From the NCBI GenBank assembly GCA_963840925.1, contig CAWJAY010000003.1:1-64000 (forward strand): a stretch of DNA of 64,000 nt, read 5' to 3'. This document shows positions 53,658-62,884 of the stretch, piece by piece (position 1 is the stretch's first letter; every line of letters begins with the position of its first letter). The position numbers and the translations under genes were made by a program. This DNA comes from DATAOG01 sp963840925. GTDB lineage: Bacteria; Pseudomonadota; Alphaproteobacteria; Geminicoccales; Geminicoccaceae. The notes beneath the pieces are model-generated. The model had not been told where the DNA came from, made no database searches, and saw only the letters and a list, made by a program, of their open reading frames with translations.

Positions 53658-54537
53658 TCAACTGCTGGCCAGCGCCGCATAGGCCGCCTCGAAGCGGCGG
53701 AGGTTCTCGGCAGTGTAGGTCTGATAGTCGAAGTCGACCGTGAGGTGGCGCTCGGAGACCATGCTCCACATCGCCTCGCGCAGCAGCGAGGCGCATCTCA
53801 TCGCGGCGTAGCGGCGGCGTAGGTCCGTCGTGGCCGGCGCACCGAAATAGGCGTCCAGCAGCCAGTCCTCCTGCTCCGGGGCAAACTCGTTGTTGGAGGC
53901 GAGGCCGCCGAGGTCGAACAGGGGGCTGTTGAAGGCGCCGTACTCCCAGTCGATCAGCCACAGCCGCCGGCCGTCGTCGATCAGGTTGGCGGCGAGCAGG
54001 TCGTTGTGGCCGAACACCGGCTCGATCGACCCGACCTTTTGTTTCCAGTTCCACTGCAGCGGCGAGCAGGTCGCGGCAGCTCCGCGACCATGCGCGAACG
54101 GTCCTCGCGCAGCCGCGCCGCGTAGTCGCGGATCACCTGAAAAACCCAGAAGAACGGCGCCGGGCCGCGGAAGTGCTTGGGGATTTCGGTGTGGCAGCGC
54201 CGGACTAGCGGCAGGATGCGCTCGAGCATCGCCGGTTCGCGCACGTCTGCCGGGGCCAGCGTCCGCCCCTCGATATGCCGAAAGACGATCGCGCCGGGCT
54301 CGGCGTGGACCACCGCGGGCGAGATGCCGGCGGCCTCGGCGGCGCGTGAGGCTGCGACCTCGAACCGCCGGAGCACGTTGTGAACCTCGATGTCCTCGCC
54401 GATCCGGACCACGAAGGTGCTACCCCGTCCCGGACCCGGAAATTGTGATTGCTGATCCCGCCGCCGAGCGGCTCGGGCTCGACCTTGCCGGTCCAGCACG
54501 CGAGGGCCGCGGCCTTGCGCAGCGCGTCGGCGCTCAT
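53658..54537 (-). pseudogene. choline kinase-like phosphotransferase (two frameshifts as seen)
   Basis: About 292 residues of an APH/choline-kinase family protein in three frames: MSADALRKAAALACWTGKVE and GGGISNHNFRV; then FVVRIGEDIEVHNVLRRFEV to LPR; then VFGHNDLLAANLIDDGRRLW and LIDWEYGAFNSPLFDLGGLA. The HND and IDWE motifs are the catalytic Asp and metal-binding Asp of this fold. Breaks lie near 54424 and 54050. ATGA overlap with the permease gene shows it belongs to the betaine/choline-type transport operon. A kinase acting on imported choline or a similar amino alcohol is plausible. Confidence 0.8.
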
Positions 54538-56561
54538 GCCAGGCCCAGCCTGCGCTTGCGCGCCTGCGCCCAAGGCGCGATCAGGCGATCGGCGGTCATG
54601 GCCAGGCAGGCGACGCAGATGCCCGCGACCAGGCCGCGGCCGACGTCGGCCTTGGCGAGCGCGATATAGACCTCCTGGCCGAGATCGCGGGTGCCGACCA
54701 GCGCCGTGATCACCAGCATCGACAGCGCCAGCATGATGGTCTGGTTGAGGCCGAGCAGGATTTCCGGCAGCGCCAGCGGCAGCTGGACCTTGCGCAGGAT
54801 CTGGACGCGGGTGCAGCCGGCGGCGGTCGCGGCCTCGATCAGCGACGGGTCGATCTGGCGGATGCCGTGGTCGGTATAGCGGATCGCCGGCACGATCGCG
54901 TAGGCAACCACCGCCAGCATGGCCGCGAAGTCGCCGACCCGGAACAGCATCACCGCCGGGATCAGATAGGCGAACGCAGGCAGGGTCTGGAGCGTATCGA
55001 CGACCGCCTGGACGACCCGATGGACGCGCTCGCTGCGGGCCGCGAGCACCCCGACCGGCATGCCGAGGGCGCAGGCGATCAGCACCGAGAGGCCGCAGAG
55101 GTAGACCGTCTCCATCGCGTTCGCCCAGTTGCCGGTGAGTGCGATGAAGAGCCCAAAGCCGCCGGTCATCAGCGCGAGGCGCCAGCCGCCCAGCTGCCAG
55201 CCGGCGAGACCGGCGGCGGCGACCACCGCGGGCCAGGGCAGGCTCAGCAGTAAGCGTTTGAGCGGCACCATCAGGTGGATCAGAAGCCAGGTCTTGACCG
55301 CCTCGAGCGTGTCGAACAGGTGGATGTTGATCCACGCCATGGCCTCGTTGACGGCGCCGCCGGTCGTGATCTGCCAGGCTTTGGGCCAGGTCTGGACCGC
55401 CGGCACGAGCGCGCCCAGCAGCCAGGCTACTGCGAGCAGGGCGAGTGCCGTGACCAGGTAGGGGTAGCGCCGGAGCAGGCCCGGCTCGGCTTCGGCATGG
55501 ACCGGCGGCGGGCGGGCGGCGAACGCCTGGGACAGGCGGTCGAGCGCGATCGCGAGCAGCGTGATCGCGACCGCGGCCTCGAGGCCGGCGCCGAAATCGA
55601 GCCGCCGCAGCGCCGCCAGCACATCGTGGCCAAGCCCGCCGGCGCCGATCATCGAGGCGATGATCACCATGTTCAGCGACAGCATGATCACCTGGTTGAC
55701 GCCGATCATCAGCCACGGTCTGGCTGACGGGATCAGCACCCGCCACAGCATCTGACGCCGGGTGCAGCCGGCCATCTGGCCGAAATCCTTGACCTCGGCC
55801 GGCACGCGCTGGAGCGCCAGCACGGTGTTGCGGACCATCGGCGGGGCGGCGTAGATCACGGTCGCGATCATCGCCGCGACCGGGCTGAAGCCGAAGAACC
55901 AGAGGATCGGCACCAGATAGGCGAAGATCGGCACGGTCTGCATCAGATCAAGCAGCGGCGTGACCGCGCGCTCGAACGCCGGCCGGCGGTAGGCGGCGAT
56001 CCCGACCAAGAGGCCGGCTGCGACCCCAAGCGGGACCGCGATCACGATCGAGGCGAGCGTCACCATCGCGCTCTCCCACTGGCCGAAGACAGCGAGATAG
56101 AGGAAGCAGAGCGCGACCAGCGCGGCGAGGCCGCGGCCCTTCGCGTAGAGCGCCATCAGCGCCAGGACCCCGATCAGCGCGATCCAGGGCAGCCGCGGCC
56201 AGATCAGCACCGCATCCTGGCCGACGCCCTTGAGAAAACCGGTCGAGAACAGGCTGAGCGCCACCTCGAAGGGTCGCTGCAGCAGCCAGGCGAGCGCGCG
56301 GGTGAGCTGCCCGAACGTGAACAGGCCGAAGCTCGCGTCATCGCGCAGCCAGCGCATCAGATCGTTGATCCAGACCTTGAGCGGCACGATCCAGGCGCGC
56401 GGATACTCGAACGCCCAGGGCACGAGGTCGGCGGCGAGGTAGAGACCGAGCGTCAACGCCAGCAGGGTCAGCCACGGCAGCCAGGACGGCGCGCGCCGCG
56501 GCGCCGGGCGCGCGAGCGCGATCTCGCGGGCGGCGAGCAGCTCAGCCATGGCCCGGCCCAA
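54534..56561 (-). CDS. tandem-fused ProW-type ABC permease
   Basis: A 675-residue permease, twice the size of ProW. Two complete binding-protein-dependent permease modules follow each other: EAA-like loops KDFGQMAGCTRRQMLWRVLI and EAATAAGCTRVQILRKVQLP, each with the preceding QTVPIFAYL or QTLPAFAYL. One chain would thus form the whole channel for a glycine betaine/proline/choline-type importer. It overlaps the ATPase gene by 20 bases and the kinase-like gene by ATGA. The second ATG (MAELLAA) four codons in is an alternative start. Confidence 0.9.
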   Translation of the reverse strand: MGRAMAELLAAREIALARPAPRRAPSWLPWLTLLALTLGLYLAADLVPWAFEYPRAWIVPLKVWINDLMRWLRDDASFGLFTFGQLTRALAWLLQRPFEVALSLFSTGFLKGVGQDAVLIWPRLPWIALIGVLALMALYAKGRGLAALVALCFLYLAVFGQWESAMVTLASIVIAVPLGVAAGLLVGIAAYRRPAFERAVTPLLDLMQTVPIFAYLVPILWFFGFSPVAAMIATVIYAAPPMVRNTVLALQRVPAEVKDFGQMAGCTRRQMLWRVLIPSARPWLMIGVNQVIMLSLNMVIIASMIGAGGLGHDVLAALRRLDFGAGLEAAVAITLLAIALDRLSQAFAARPPPVHAEAEPGLLRRYPYLVTALALLAVAWLLGALVPAVQTWPKAWQITTGGAVNEAMAWINIHLFDTLEAVKTWLLIHLMVPLKRLLLSLPWPAVVAAAGLAGWQLGGWRLALMTGGFGLFIALTGNWANAMETVYLCGLSVLIACALGMPVGVLAARSERVHRVVQAVVDTLQTLPAFAYLIPAVMLFRVGDFAAMLAVVAYAIVPAIRYTDHGIRQIDPSLIEAATAAGCTRVQILRKVQLPLALPEILLGLNQTIMLALSMLVITALVGTRDLGQEVYIALAKADVGRGLVAGICVACLAMTADRLIAPWAQARKRRLGLA

Positions 56562-57582
56562 GCTGATCGCCGACCAGGACCGCGAGCACGCCGGCGCGAT
56601 CGATCTGACCGACCGCCCGACCCGCGCGGTCGGTGACCCGGAACGGCCGCCCGGCGTCGATCACCTGGCGCGCGATCGCCTGGATCTTGGCCTCGGCCGC
56701 GACCTCGCCGGCGAAGCCGTCGGCGCTGCCGAGCGGCGTCATCACGGCGCCCGCCGAGAGCACCTTGGCGCGCGGCACCTCACGTGTGAACTCGGCGACG
56801 TAGGCGGTCGCCGGCCGCGTGACCAGCGCCTCCGGTGTGCCGACCTGGATCACCCGGCCGTCCTGCATGATCGCGATCCGGTCGGCGAGCCGGATCGCCT
56901 CGTCGAAATCGTGGGTGATGAAGGCGATCGTCTTCTTGAGCACGCTCTGCAGGCGCAGGAACTCGTCCTGCATCTCGCGCCGGATCAGCGGGTCCAGCGC
57001 CGAGAACGGCTCGTCCAGGAACCAGATCTCGGGTGCCACCGCGAGCGAGCGGGCGATCCCGACCCGCTGCTGCTGGCCGCCCGAGAGCTCGCGCGGGTAG
57101 TAGAGCTCGCGGCCCTTGAGGCCGACCAGCTCGATCATCTCGCGGGCGCGCGCCTCGCGCCGGGCCCGGTCCTGGCCCTGGACCTCGAGCGGAAAGGCGA
57201 CGTTGCCGAGCACGCTCAGGTGCGGCAACAGCGCGAAGTGCTGGAACACCATGCCCATCTTGTGCCGGCGGAGCTCGATCAGCTGGCGCTCGGAGGCTTC
57301 GAGCAGGTCCTGGCCTTCGAACAGGATCCGGCCGGCCGAGGGCTCGATCAGGCGCGACATGCAGCGCACGAGCGTCGATTTGCCCGAGCCCGAGAGCCCC
57401 ATGATGACGAAGATCTCGCCGGCCGCGATCGCCAGCGAGACGTCCTGGACCGCCCCGATCAGCCCGGCCGCCGCCAGGTCGGCGGGCTGCGGCCGATGAC
57501 GGTGGGTCGCAAGAAAACGCCCGGGCTCCGGCCCGAACAGTTTCCAGACGCCCTCGCAGGCGAGCTTGACCTCGGCGCTCAT
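56542..57582 (-). CDS. glycine betaine/proline-type ABC ATPase (ProV-like)
   Basis: A 346-residue ATPase: Walker A MGLSGSGKSTLVRCM, signature LSGGQQQRVGIARSL, Walker B IWFLDEPFSALDP, switch His AFITHDFDEA. The last 80 or so residues resemble the regulatory CBS-like end of ProV but are shortened. It lies 668 bases downstream of the binding-protein gene and overlaps the permease gene. Confidence 0.92.
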   Translation of the reverse strand: MSAEVKLACEGVWKLFGPEPGRFLATHRHRPQPADLAAAGLIGAVQDVSLAIAAGEIFVIMGLSGSGKSTLVRCMSRLIEPSAGRILFEGQDLLEASERQLIELRRHKMGMVFQHFALLPHLSVLGNVAFPLEVQGQDRARREARAREMIELVGLKGRELYYPRELSGGQQQRVGIARSLAVAPEIWFLDEPFSALDPLIRREMQDEFLRLQSVLKKTIAFITHDFDEAIRLADRIAIMQDGRVIQVGTPEALVTRPATAYVAEFTREVPRAKVLSAGAVMTPLGSADGFAGEVAAEAKIQAIARQVIDAGRPFRVTDRAGRAVGQIDRAGVLAVLVGDQLGPGHG

Positions 57583-57827
57583 GGCGCCAGGCGCCGCGCG
57601 CCTCGAGGTCGTGCCCCAGAGTGCCGGCGTCCGAATTCCAGCAATCGAAGCAGTGCCGTCTGGCGCCGACGCTGCCGCCCCGGCCGCTGATGCCCCGACA
57701 ACTTATGCTGGGACCGCCGCTGCCCCGACCGCGGCAACGGGCGCGCGCACTGCGGCGACCGTCCCGTCGACCGCGCCACCCGACGCCGCTCTACATGGGC
57801 CGCCTCGGGCTCGCTCGCCGGAGGTCC
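57583..57827. other. gene-free stretch between transporter genes
   Basis: Part of the 668-base gap 57583-58250 that separates the binding-protein gene from the ATPase of the same importer. GC-rich, no convincing coding frame; 57987-58250 is likewise empty. The palindromic repeat at 57828-57986 sits in the middle. Confidence 0.35.
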
Positions 57828-57986
57828 GGTTAACCGCTCGTCAATCATCGACCGCTACATGTCAGTGCCCACGGTCCATGCGACCGTGGGAATCCGCATC
57901 GCCCACAGCGCCGAAAGCGGGCGGATTCCCAGGATCGCATGGACCATCGGGCCAGGCTGCCGAGCTGAGGTTGATTTTCGGTTAAG
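57828..57986. repeat. palindromic intergenic repeat, copy 2
   Basis: A 159-base element bounded by GGTTAACC (57828-57835) and CGGTTAAG (57979-57986). Inside, 25-base arms at 57873-57897 and 57921-57945 are inverted copies with two mismatches and a 23-base loop. A nested perfect hairpin (CCCACGGTC / GACCGTGGG, 57868-57890) overlaps the left arm. Sequence and layout match the element near 44389-44546. No coding frame for a transposase is present, so a mobile-element-derived or REP-like structural repeat is likely. Confidence 0.75.
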
Positions 57987-58250
57987 AGCTCGGCGCATCG
58001 GATGCCTGCAGCGCGCGGTCGAGGTGTCGGCGTCCGGCTGCATCAGGATGATGCTCGACGCGCCGGCCGCATGCCTGGCCCGCCCCCGCCGTCGCCCTTG
58101 AGCGAGTGGCGGCCGGAGCTTCGGGGAGCGCCTCGCCGGGTCACGCCCCGCCCGGTCGCGCCGGCGCCCCGCGGGCCGGCCGCACCCGGAGCGGCCGAAG
58201 CGCTGGCCAGGTCACGTCCGACCACCGTCGCGAGCCAACCGCCCGGAACC

Positions 58251-59213
58251 TCAGCCGGCGCAGGCAGTCCAGGGCTGCCAAGTGTCCGGGTTGGCCGCCA
58301 GCCACTCCTGGACGACCTCGGCGACTTCGCGGCCCTCGAGGTCGACCTGAGCGATCAGGCCGCCCATGGTCTCATTGTCGATCCGGAACTTGCGGATCGC
58401 ATCGTAGGCACACGGCCACTTCGCCTCGCCGCCCTTCCAGCCAACCTTCTTGATCCAGCCGTGCGGCTTGCCGCAGTCGTAGGCCAGGTCCGGGTTCACG
58501 CCCCAGCTCGGATCCTTGTAGCAGGCGTCGACGTACTCCGGGAACTGCACCCACTCGCCCTTGTACTTGATCGGCGCCCAATGCGGCGTGTAGATCCAGC
58601 CGAGGAACGGCGCCTTGCGCTGGTAGGCCGACTCGAGCTCGGCGAACAAGGCCGCGTCGGTCCCGGCGTGCACCACCTCGTAGTCGAGCTCGAGCGCCTC
58701 GACCCGCTCCTCGTCGTAGCCGCCCCAGGTCACCGGGCCACCGAGATAGCGCCCGGTCGGCGCGGTCTCGGGGGTCGAGAACGCCTCGGCGCACTCGTTC
58801 AGCGCCTCCCAGTCCGGCAGCCCCGGGCACTTCTCCTTCATGTACTCCGGGAACCACCACTCCTCCTTGGCCTGCATGCCGGTCTCGCCGAGATCGACCG
58901 TCTTGCCGGTCGCAAGCGAGGCCTCCATCGCGTCCTTGCCGGTGGTCTCCCACATCTCCATCGCGACGTCGAGGTCGCCCGCCTCGAGGCCGGCGAACTG
59001 GGCGATGTAGTCGGCCTGGACGTACTCGACGTTGTAGCCCATCGACTTCAGGACCTCGCCCATGATCGTGGTCGTGACGTACTGGCCGGTCCAGTCGTGC
59101 AGCGTGAGCTTGATCGGGTCCTTGGATTCCGGCACCTCCGCGCGCGCCGGCGCGCCGAAACCCAACGCGAGCAGCGCCGCAGCGCCCGCGAGCGCGATCG
59201 GTGACCTGGTCAC
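58251..59213 (-). CDS. glycine betaine/choline-type substrate-binding protein
   Basis: A 320-residue OpuAC/ProX-like periplasmic protein. The GTG at 59213 is preferred because it gives a good Sec signal (SPIALAGAAALLALGFGAPA, cut near ARAEV) and is preceded by AGGGAG; an ATG at 59252 adds 13 residues. The mature protein is rich in Trp (LTLHDWTGQY, EMWETTG, EEWWFPEY, FLGWIYTPHWAP), as expected for an aromatic box binding quaternary amines. First gene of the importer set. Confidence 0.88.
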   Translation of the reverse strand: MTRSPIALAGAAALLALGFGAPARAEVPESKDPIKLTLHDWTGQYVTTTIMGEVLKSMGYNVEYVQADYIAQFAGLEAGDLDVAMEMWETTGKDAMEASLATGKTVDLGETGMQAKEEWWFPEYMKEKCPGLPDWEALNECAEAFSTPETAPTGRYLGGPVTWGGYDEERVEALELDYEVVHAGTDAALFAELESAYQRKAPFLGWIYTPHWAPIKYKGEWVQFPEYVDACYKDPSWGVNPDLAYDCGKPHGWIKKVGWKGGEAKWPCAYDAIRKFRIDNETMGGLIAQVDLEGREVAEVVQEWLAANPDTWQPWTACAG

Positions 59214-59299
59214 GGTCCTCACTCCCTGATGAACATTGATCCACAAGGTCAAGATGCATTGTCCTCCGCCGCGGGGCGGGGATCAAGGTCGCGGGTGGG

Positions 59300-60727
59300 T
59301 CAACGGCTGCCGGGTCGGATCGCGTGCAGATCCGCGCCCTGGCGGATCAGCTCGTCCTGGACCGCCGCAACCGGCACGGCCCGGGTGGTCAGCCCCTCGC
59401 GGGCGGCGAGCGCCGCGCAGACGCCCGCCGCCTGCCCGGTTGCCATCACGATCGGCATCACCCGATAGGAGGAGTGCGCCTCGTGGCTGCCGGAGATGCA
59501 GCGGCCGGCGACCAGCAGGTCGTCGAGGCCGACCGGTCGCAAGCAGCGGAGCGGGATGTCGTAGGCGTCATCCGCGGGCAGACGTTTCAGGACCGTGCCG
59601 CTGCCCTTGGGATTGTGGATGTCGACCGGATAGGCGCCGCGCGCGATCACGTCGTCGAATTTGCGCGCCTCGAGCACGTCCTTGGCCGTCAGCCGGTAGT
59701 CGCCGGTGATCCGGCGGGTCTCGCGCACGCCGGTATGGACGCCGCTCTGGGCGACATAGGCGGCCGCGAAGCCCGGCACGCGCCGGCGCAGAAACGCCGC
59801 GATCTGGCGCAGCTGCCGGCGGCTCTGCCATTCGGCGCGGCTCCAGTCGAACACGTCGCTGCCGAGCACCTGGGTCACGCGCGTGCTGTTGACGCTGACC
59901 TCGTGCTCGTGCGGGGTGCCGAAGAACAGAATGTCCTCGCGCGGCAGCTCGAGCTCGCCCGCCTCGGTCGCCGCGCGGATCAGGTCCCACAGCCCGTACA
60001 CGCCGCGCCACTGGTCGGGGTGGGCGCGGACGTAGTCCTCGAACTTCGCCCGCTCGAACCGGACCATGCGGAACATCAGCGTCATCGGCTGGACCAGGCC
60101 GTCCTCGCGGCCGACCTCGTAGCGCGCGCCCGCGCCCGCGGCGACATCGCCATCGCCGGTGCAGTCGATCACGATCCGGGCGCGCAGCACGACCGGTCCG
60201 GACTTGGTCTCGAAGATCACGCCGCGGCCGCGGCCGGTTGCGACCACGCCGCTCGCGAAGGCGTGGAACAGCACGTCCACGCCCGCCTGATCGAGCAGCT
60301 CCAGCGCCTCGAGCTTGAACAGCTCGGGATCGAACGGCACCGTGTAGCCGGTCGCGAGCGCGGGTGCGGTCGCGCCGCCGCTGGCGATCAGCCGCGCGAG
60401 CAGGCGCGCCAGCACGCCGGCCACGACCGGCTCCCCGGGGCCGTGATCGGCCGGGAACAGCCGGGCGCCGCCCGGGCGCTCGAAGACCCGGCGCTGGGTG
60501 TGGAACGACATCAGCGGCATGACCAGCGCGGCCGTGGCGTTGCCGCCGAGGAAACCATAGCGCTCGGCGAGCATGACCCGGGCGCCGGCATCGGCCGCGC
60601 CGATCGCGGCACCGATGCCAGCCGGGCCGCCGCCGACCACCAGCACGTCCGCCTCGCCGCCGATCATCGCCTGGCGGACCGGCAGCGTGATCGTCTCGGG
60701 CCGGAGCGGACGGGCGAGCGCAGGCAT
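59300..60727 (-). CDS. FAD-dependent oxidoreductase (FAD_oxidored family)
   Basis: A 475-residue flavoprotein. VLVVGGGPAGIGAAIGAADA is the dinucleotide-binding motif and RYGFLGGNATAALV the characteristic GG-N-A-T segment; VIDCTGDGDVAAGAG and the C-terminal VAGRCISGSHEAHSSYRVMP complete the family pattern. It is encoded just after the pyruvyl transferase gene on the same strand, 28 bases away. Substrate unknown. Confidence 0.85.
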   Translation of the reverse strand: MPALARPLRPETITLPVRQAMIGGEADVLVVGGGPAGIGAAIGAADAGARVMLAERYGFLGGNATAALVMPLMSFHTQRRVFERPGGARLFPADHGPGEPVVAGVLARLLARLIASGGATAPALATGYTVPFDPELFKLEALELLDQAGVDVLFHAFASGVVATGRGRGVIFETKSGPVVLRARIVIDCTGDGDVAAGAGARYEVGREDGLVQPMTLMFRMVRFERAKFEDYVRAHPDQWRGVYGLWDLIRAATEAGELELPREDILFFGTPHEHEVSVNSTRVTQVLGSDVFDWSRAEWQSRRQLRQIAAFLRRRVPGFAAAYVAQSGVHTGVRETRRITGDYRLTAKDVLEARKFDDVIARGAYPVDIHNPKGSGTVLKRLPADDAYDIPLRCLRPVGLDDLLVAGRCISGSHEAHSSYRVMPIVMATGQAAGVCAALAAREGLTTRAVPVAAVQDELIRQGADLHAIRPGSR

Positions 60728-60755
60728 GTCGACTTCCGGGATGCGCGCTTGACGG

Positions 60756-61904
60756 TCAGGTGGCGCCGGGGGTGTCGCCCAGCGCCTGCTCGAGCAGGCG
60801 GGTCGCGATCGCGTTGCTCGCCAGCGCCCGCTTGCGCAGCGCCGGCAGCGCCCGGCCGATCCGCGCCTGCAACTGCCGCCGCCGGTCCCAGCCCTCGTCG
60901 ATGTAGGCGATCAGCTGGCCGGCGCTGACCTGCGCCAGGGGCGGCATCTCGAGCCCGAGGTCGGCGAGGAAGCCCGCGACCTTGGGCGCATAGGGCAGCC
61001 CTGCCAGCGGGACGTTCTGCAGGCTCGCGAAGATCAAAAAATGCAGGCGCATGCCGACCGCGAAGGCGAAGTGCTCGATCAGCGCCAGAAGCTGCCCCGA
61101 GCTGTAGTCGCCCTTGAGCACGCTCGCCCGCGGGGCGCGCAGCATCTGCGCGACCACCGCATGGCAGTGCTGGACGTCCTGCATCTTGGGCTCCATCGGC
61201 ACGAACACCACGTTGGCATCGTAGCGATCAACCATGAAGTCGGCGACGTCGGCCAGCAGCTTGTGATAGGCGTGCTCGCCGATCTCGGGCGCCGCCGCCC
61301 CGGGTTCGCGCACCGACATCCCGACCAGATGCCGGCCGTGGTCCAGCCCCTCGCGCTTGAGCACGTCCTTGGCCAGCGGCTCGGGCTCGAGCAGCAGCGC
61401 CGGGTCGGCGGTCACCAGGATCTCGCGATGCACGCCCACGTCTTCCAGGATCTGGCGGGCGCTGCGCTCGCGGACCGTGACCACGGCGGCGCGGGTCAGC
61501 GCCTCGCGGACGACGCGCTGCACCTCGGGGTCGCGGAGCGGGCCGGCGCTGACCGCGTAGACCATGACCGGCACGCGGTGATCGTGCGCCAGCATGACCT
61601 CGCGCAGGAAGATCTGGGCCTCGCCGTCGAACAGGATCCCGCCGCCGCCCAGGATCAACAGGTCGAGACGCTGGACCTCCGGCAGCACCTCGTCGCGCGA
61701 GAGCTTGCGCACCGGCACTACGCGCTCGACCTGGTGGCGGGCCTGCGTGTCCTCGGCGTCGCGCGAGAACACCGTGATCTCGACCGGCAGCGAAGCGCGC
61801 AGCTGGCTCACGATGCCCTTGAGGATCGCCTCATCGCCGAGGTTCAACCCGCCGTACGAGCCCGAGATGCCGACCCGGTACGTGCGCTGCTTGCCCTTGG
61901 CCAT
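60756..61904 (-). CDS. polysaccharide pyruvyl transferase (CsaB-like)
   Basis: A 382-residue PS_pyruv_trans family protein: GISGSYGGLNLGDEAILKGI near the N-terminus, LLILGGGGILFDGEA in the middle, and HFAFAVGMRLHFLIFASLQN near the C-terminus with the conserved GMRLH. CsaB-type enzymes ketalise cell-surface sugars with phosphoenolpyruvate-derived pyruvate. The ATG at 61904 sets the proper N-terminus; the longer frame to 62540 overlaps the SDR gene. Confidence 0.9.
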   Translation of the reverse strand: MAKGKQRTYRVGISGSYGGLNLGDEAILKGIVSQLRASLPVEITVFSRDAEDTQARHQVERVVPVRKLSRDEVLPEVQRLDLLILGGGGILFDGEAQIFLREVMLAHDHRVPVMVYAVSAGPLRDPEVQRVVREALTRAAVVTVRERSARQILEDVGVHREILVTADPALLLEPEPLAKDVLKREGLDHGRHLVGMSVREPGAAAPEIGEHAYHKLLADVADFMVDRYDANVVFVPMEPKMQDVQHCHAVVAQMLRAPRASVLKGDYSSGQLLALIEHFAFAVGMRLHFLIFASLQNVPLAGLPYAPKVAGFLADLGLEMPPLAQVSAGQLIAYIDEGWDRRRQLQARIGRALPALRKRALASNAIATRLLEQALGDTPGAT

Positions 61905-62109
61905 GGAGTCTCCGCCAGCCGTTGCCGCCCGGGCACACGCCTCGGGCCCGCCACGCCGCCGCGACAACGGGCGACCAGCGGGCAAGGTTCCGCGCCGGCG
62001 CCCGCGCATTCGCCTTGCTCCGGGGCCGAGTTCGCCTAGCATGAGCCGGCGCGCGCCGGGCGGGGGAGCAGGCTGCGTCGCGGCCGGGGCCAAGCCGAGG
62101 GAGGAGCAG

Positions 62110-62847
62110 GTGGCAGGACGACTGGAGGCCAAGCGGGTGCTGATCACGGCGGCCGCCCAGGGCATCGGCCGGGCGAGCGCGCTCGCGATGGCGCGGGAAG
62201 GCGCTGAGGTCCTGGCGACCGACCTCAATGCCGCGCTGCTGGGCGGGCTCGCGGCTGAGCCGGGCGTGACCACGGCACCGCTGGACGTCACCGACGGCGC
62301 CCAGATCGCCGCGCTGGCCGCGGCCCAGGCGCCGTTCGACGTCCTGGTCAACGTCGCGGGCTTCGTCGCCAACGGCGCGATCCTGGACTGCGAGGAGCGC
62401 GACTTCGACTTCTCGATGACGTTGAACGTCAAGTCGATGTACCGCGTGATCCGGGCGTTCCTGCCGGCCATGCTGGCGGCTGGCGGCGGCAGCATCGTCA
62501 ACGTCGCCTCGGTCTGCTCGAGCCTCAAGGGCCTGCCCAACCGTTTCGTCTATGGCACCAGCAAGGCGGCCGTGATCGGGCTCACCAAGTCGGTCGCCGC
62601 CGACTACGTCGGCCGCGGCATCCGCTGCAACGCGATCTGTCCGGGCACGATCGCGACGCCATCGCTCGAAGACCGGATCGCCGCCTTCGACGACCCGCAG
62701 GCGGCGCGCCAGGGTTTCATCGCGCGCCAGCCGATGGGCCGCCTCGGCACCGCCGAGGAGGTCGCGGCGGTCGCGCTCTACCTCGCCGCCGAGAGCGCCT
62801 ACACGACCGGCCAGCTGTTCGTGGTCGACGGCGGGATGACGATCTGA
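62110..62847 (+). CDS. short-chain dehydrogenase/reductase
   Basis: A 245-residue classical SDR: cofactor motif TAAAQGIGRA, NVAGF in place of NNAG, catalytic Ser in NVASVCSS and YGTSK with the Tyr-Lys pair. The closest pattern I recognise is the 3-hydroxybutyrate dehydrogenase type 2 (DHRS6) or 2-keto-3-deoxy-fuconate dehydrogenase group. A GTG at 62110 preceded by GGGAGGAG is the best start; an ATG at 62041 would add 23 non-conserved residues. It is divergent from the pyruvyl transferase gene. Confidence 0.85.
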   Translation: MAGRLEAKRVLITAAAQGIGRASALAMAREGAEVLATDLNAALLGGLAAEPGVTTAPLDVTDGAQIAALAAAQAPFDVLVNVAGFVANGAILDCEERDFDFSMTLNVKSMYRVIRAFLPAMLAAGGGSIVNVASVCSSLKGLPNRFVYGTSKAAVIGLTKSVAADYVGRGIRCNAICPGTIATPSLEDRIAAFDDPQAARQGFIARQPMGRLGTAEEVAAVALYLAAESAYTTGQLFVVDGGMTI

Positions 62848-62884
62848 GCCCGCCGCGCGGGTCGCAATCGGCCGGTCGCTGAGC

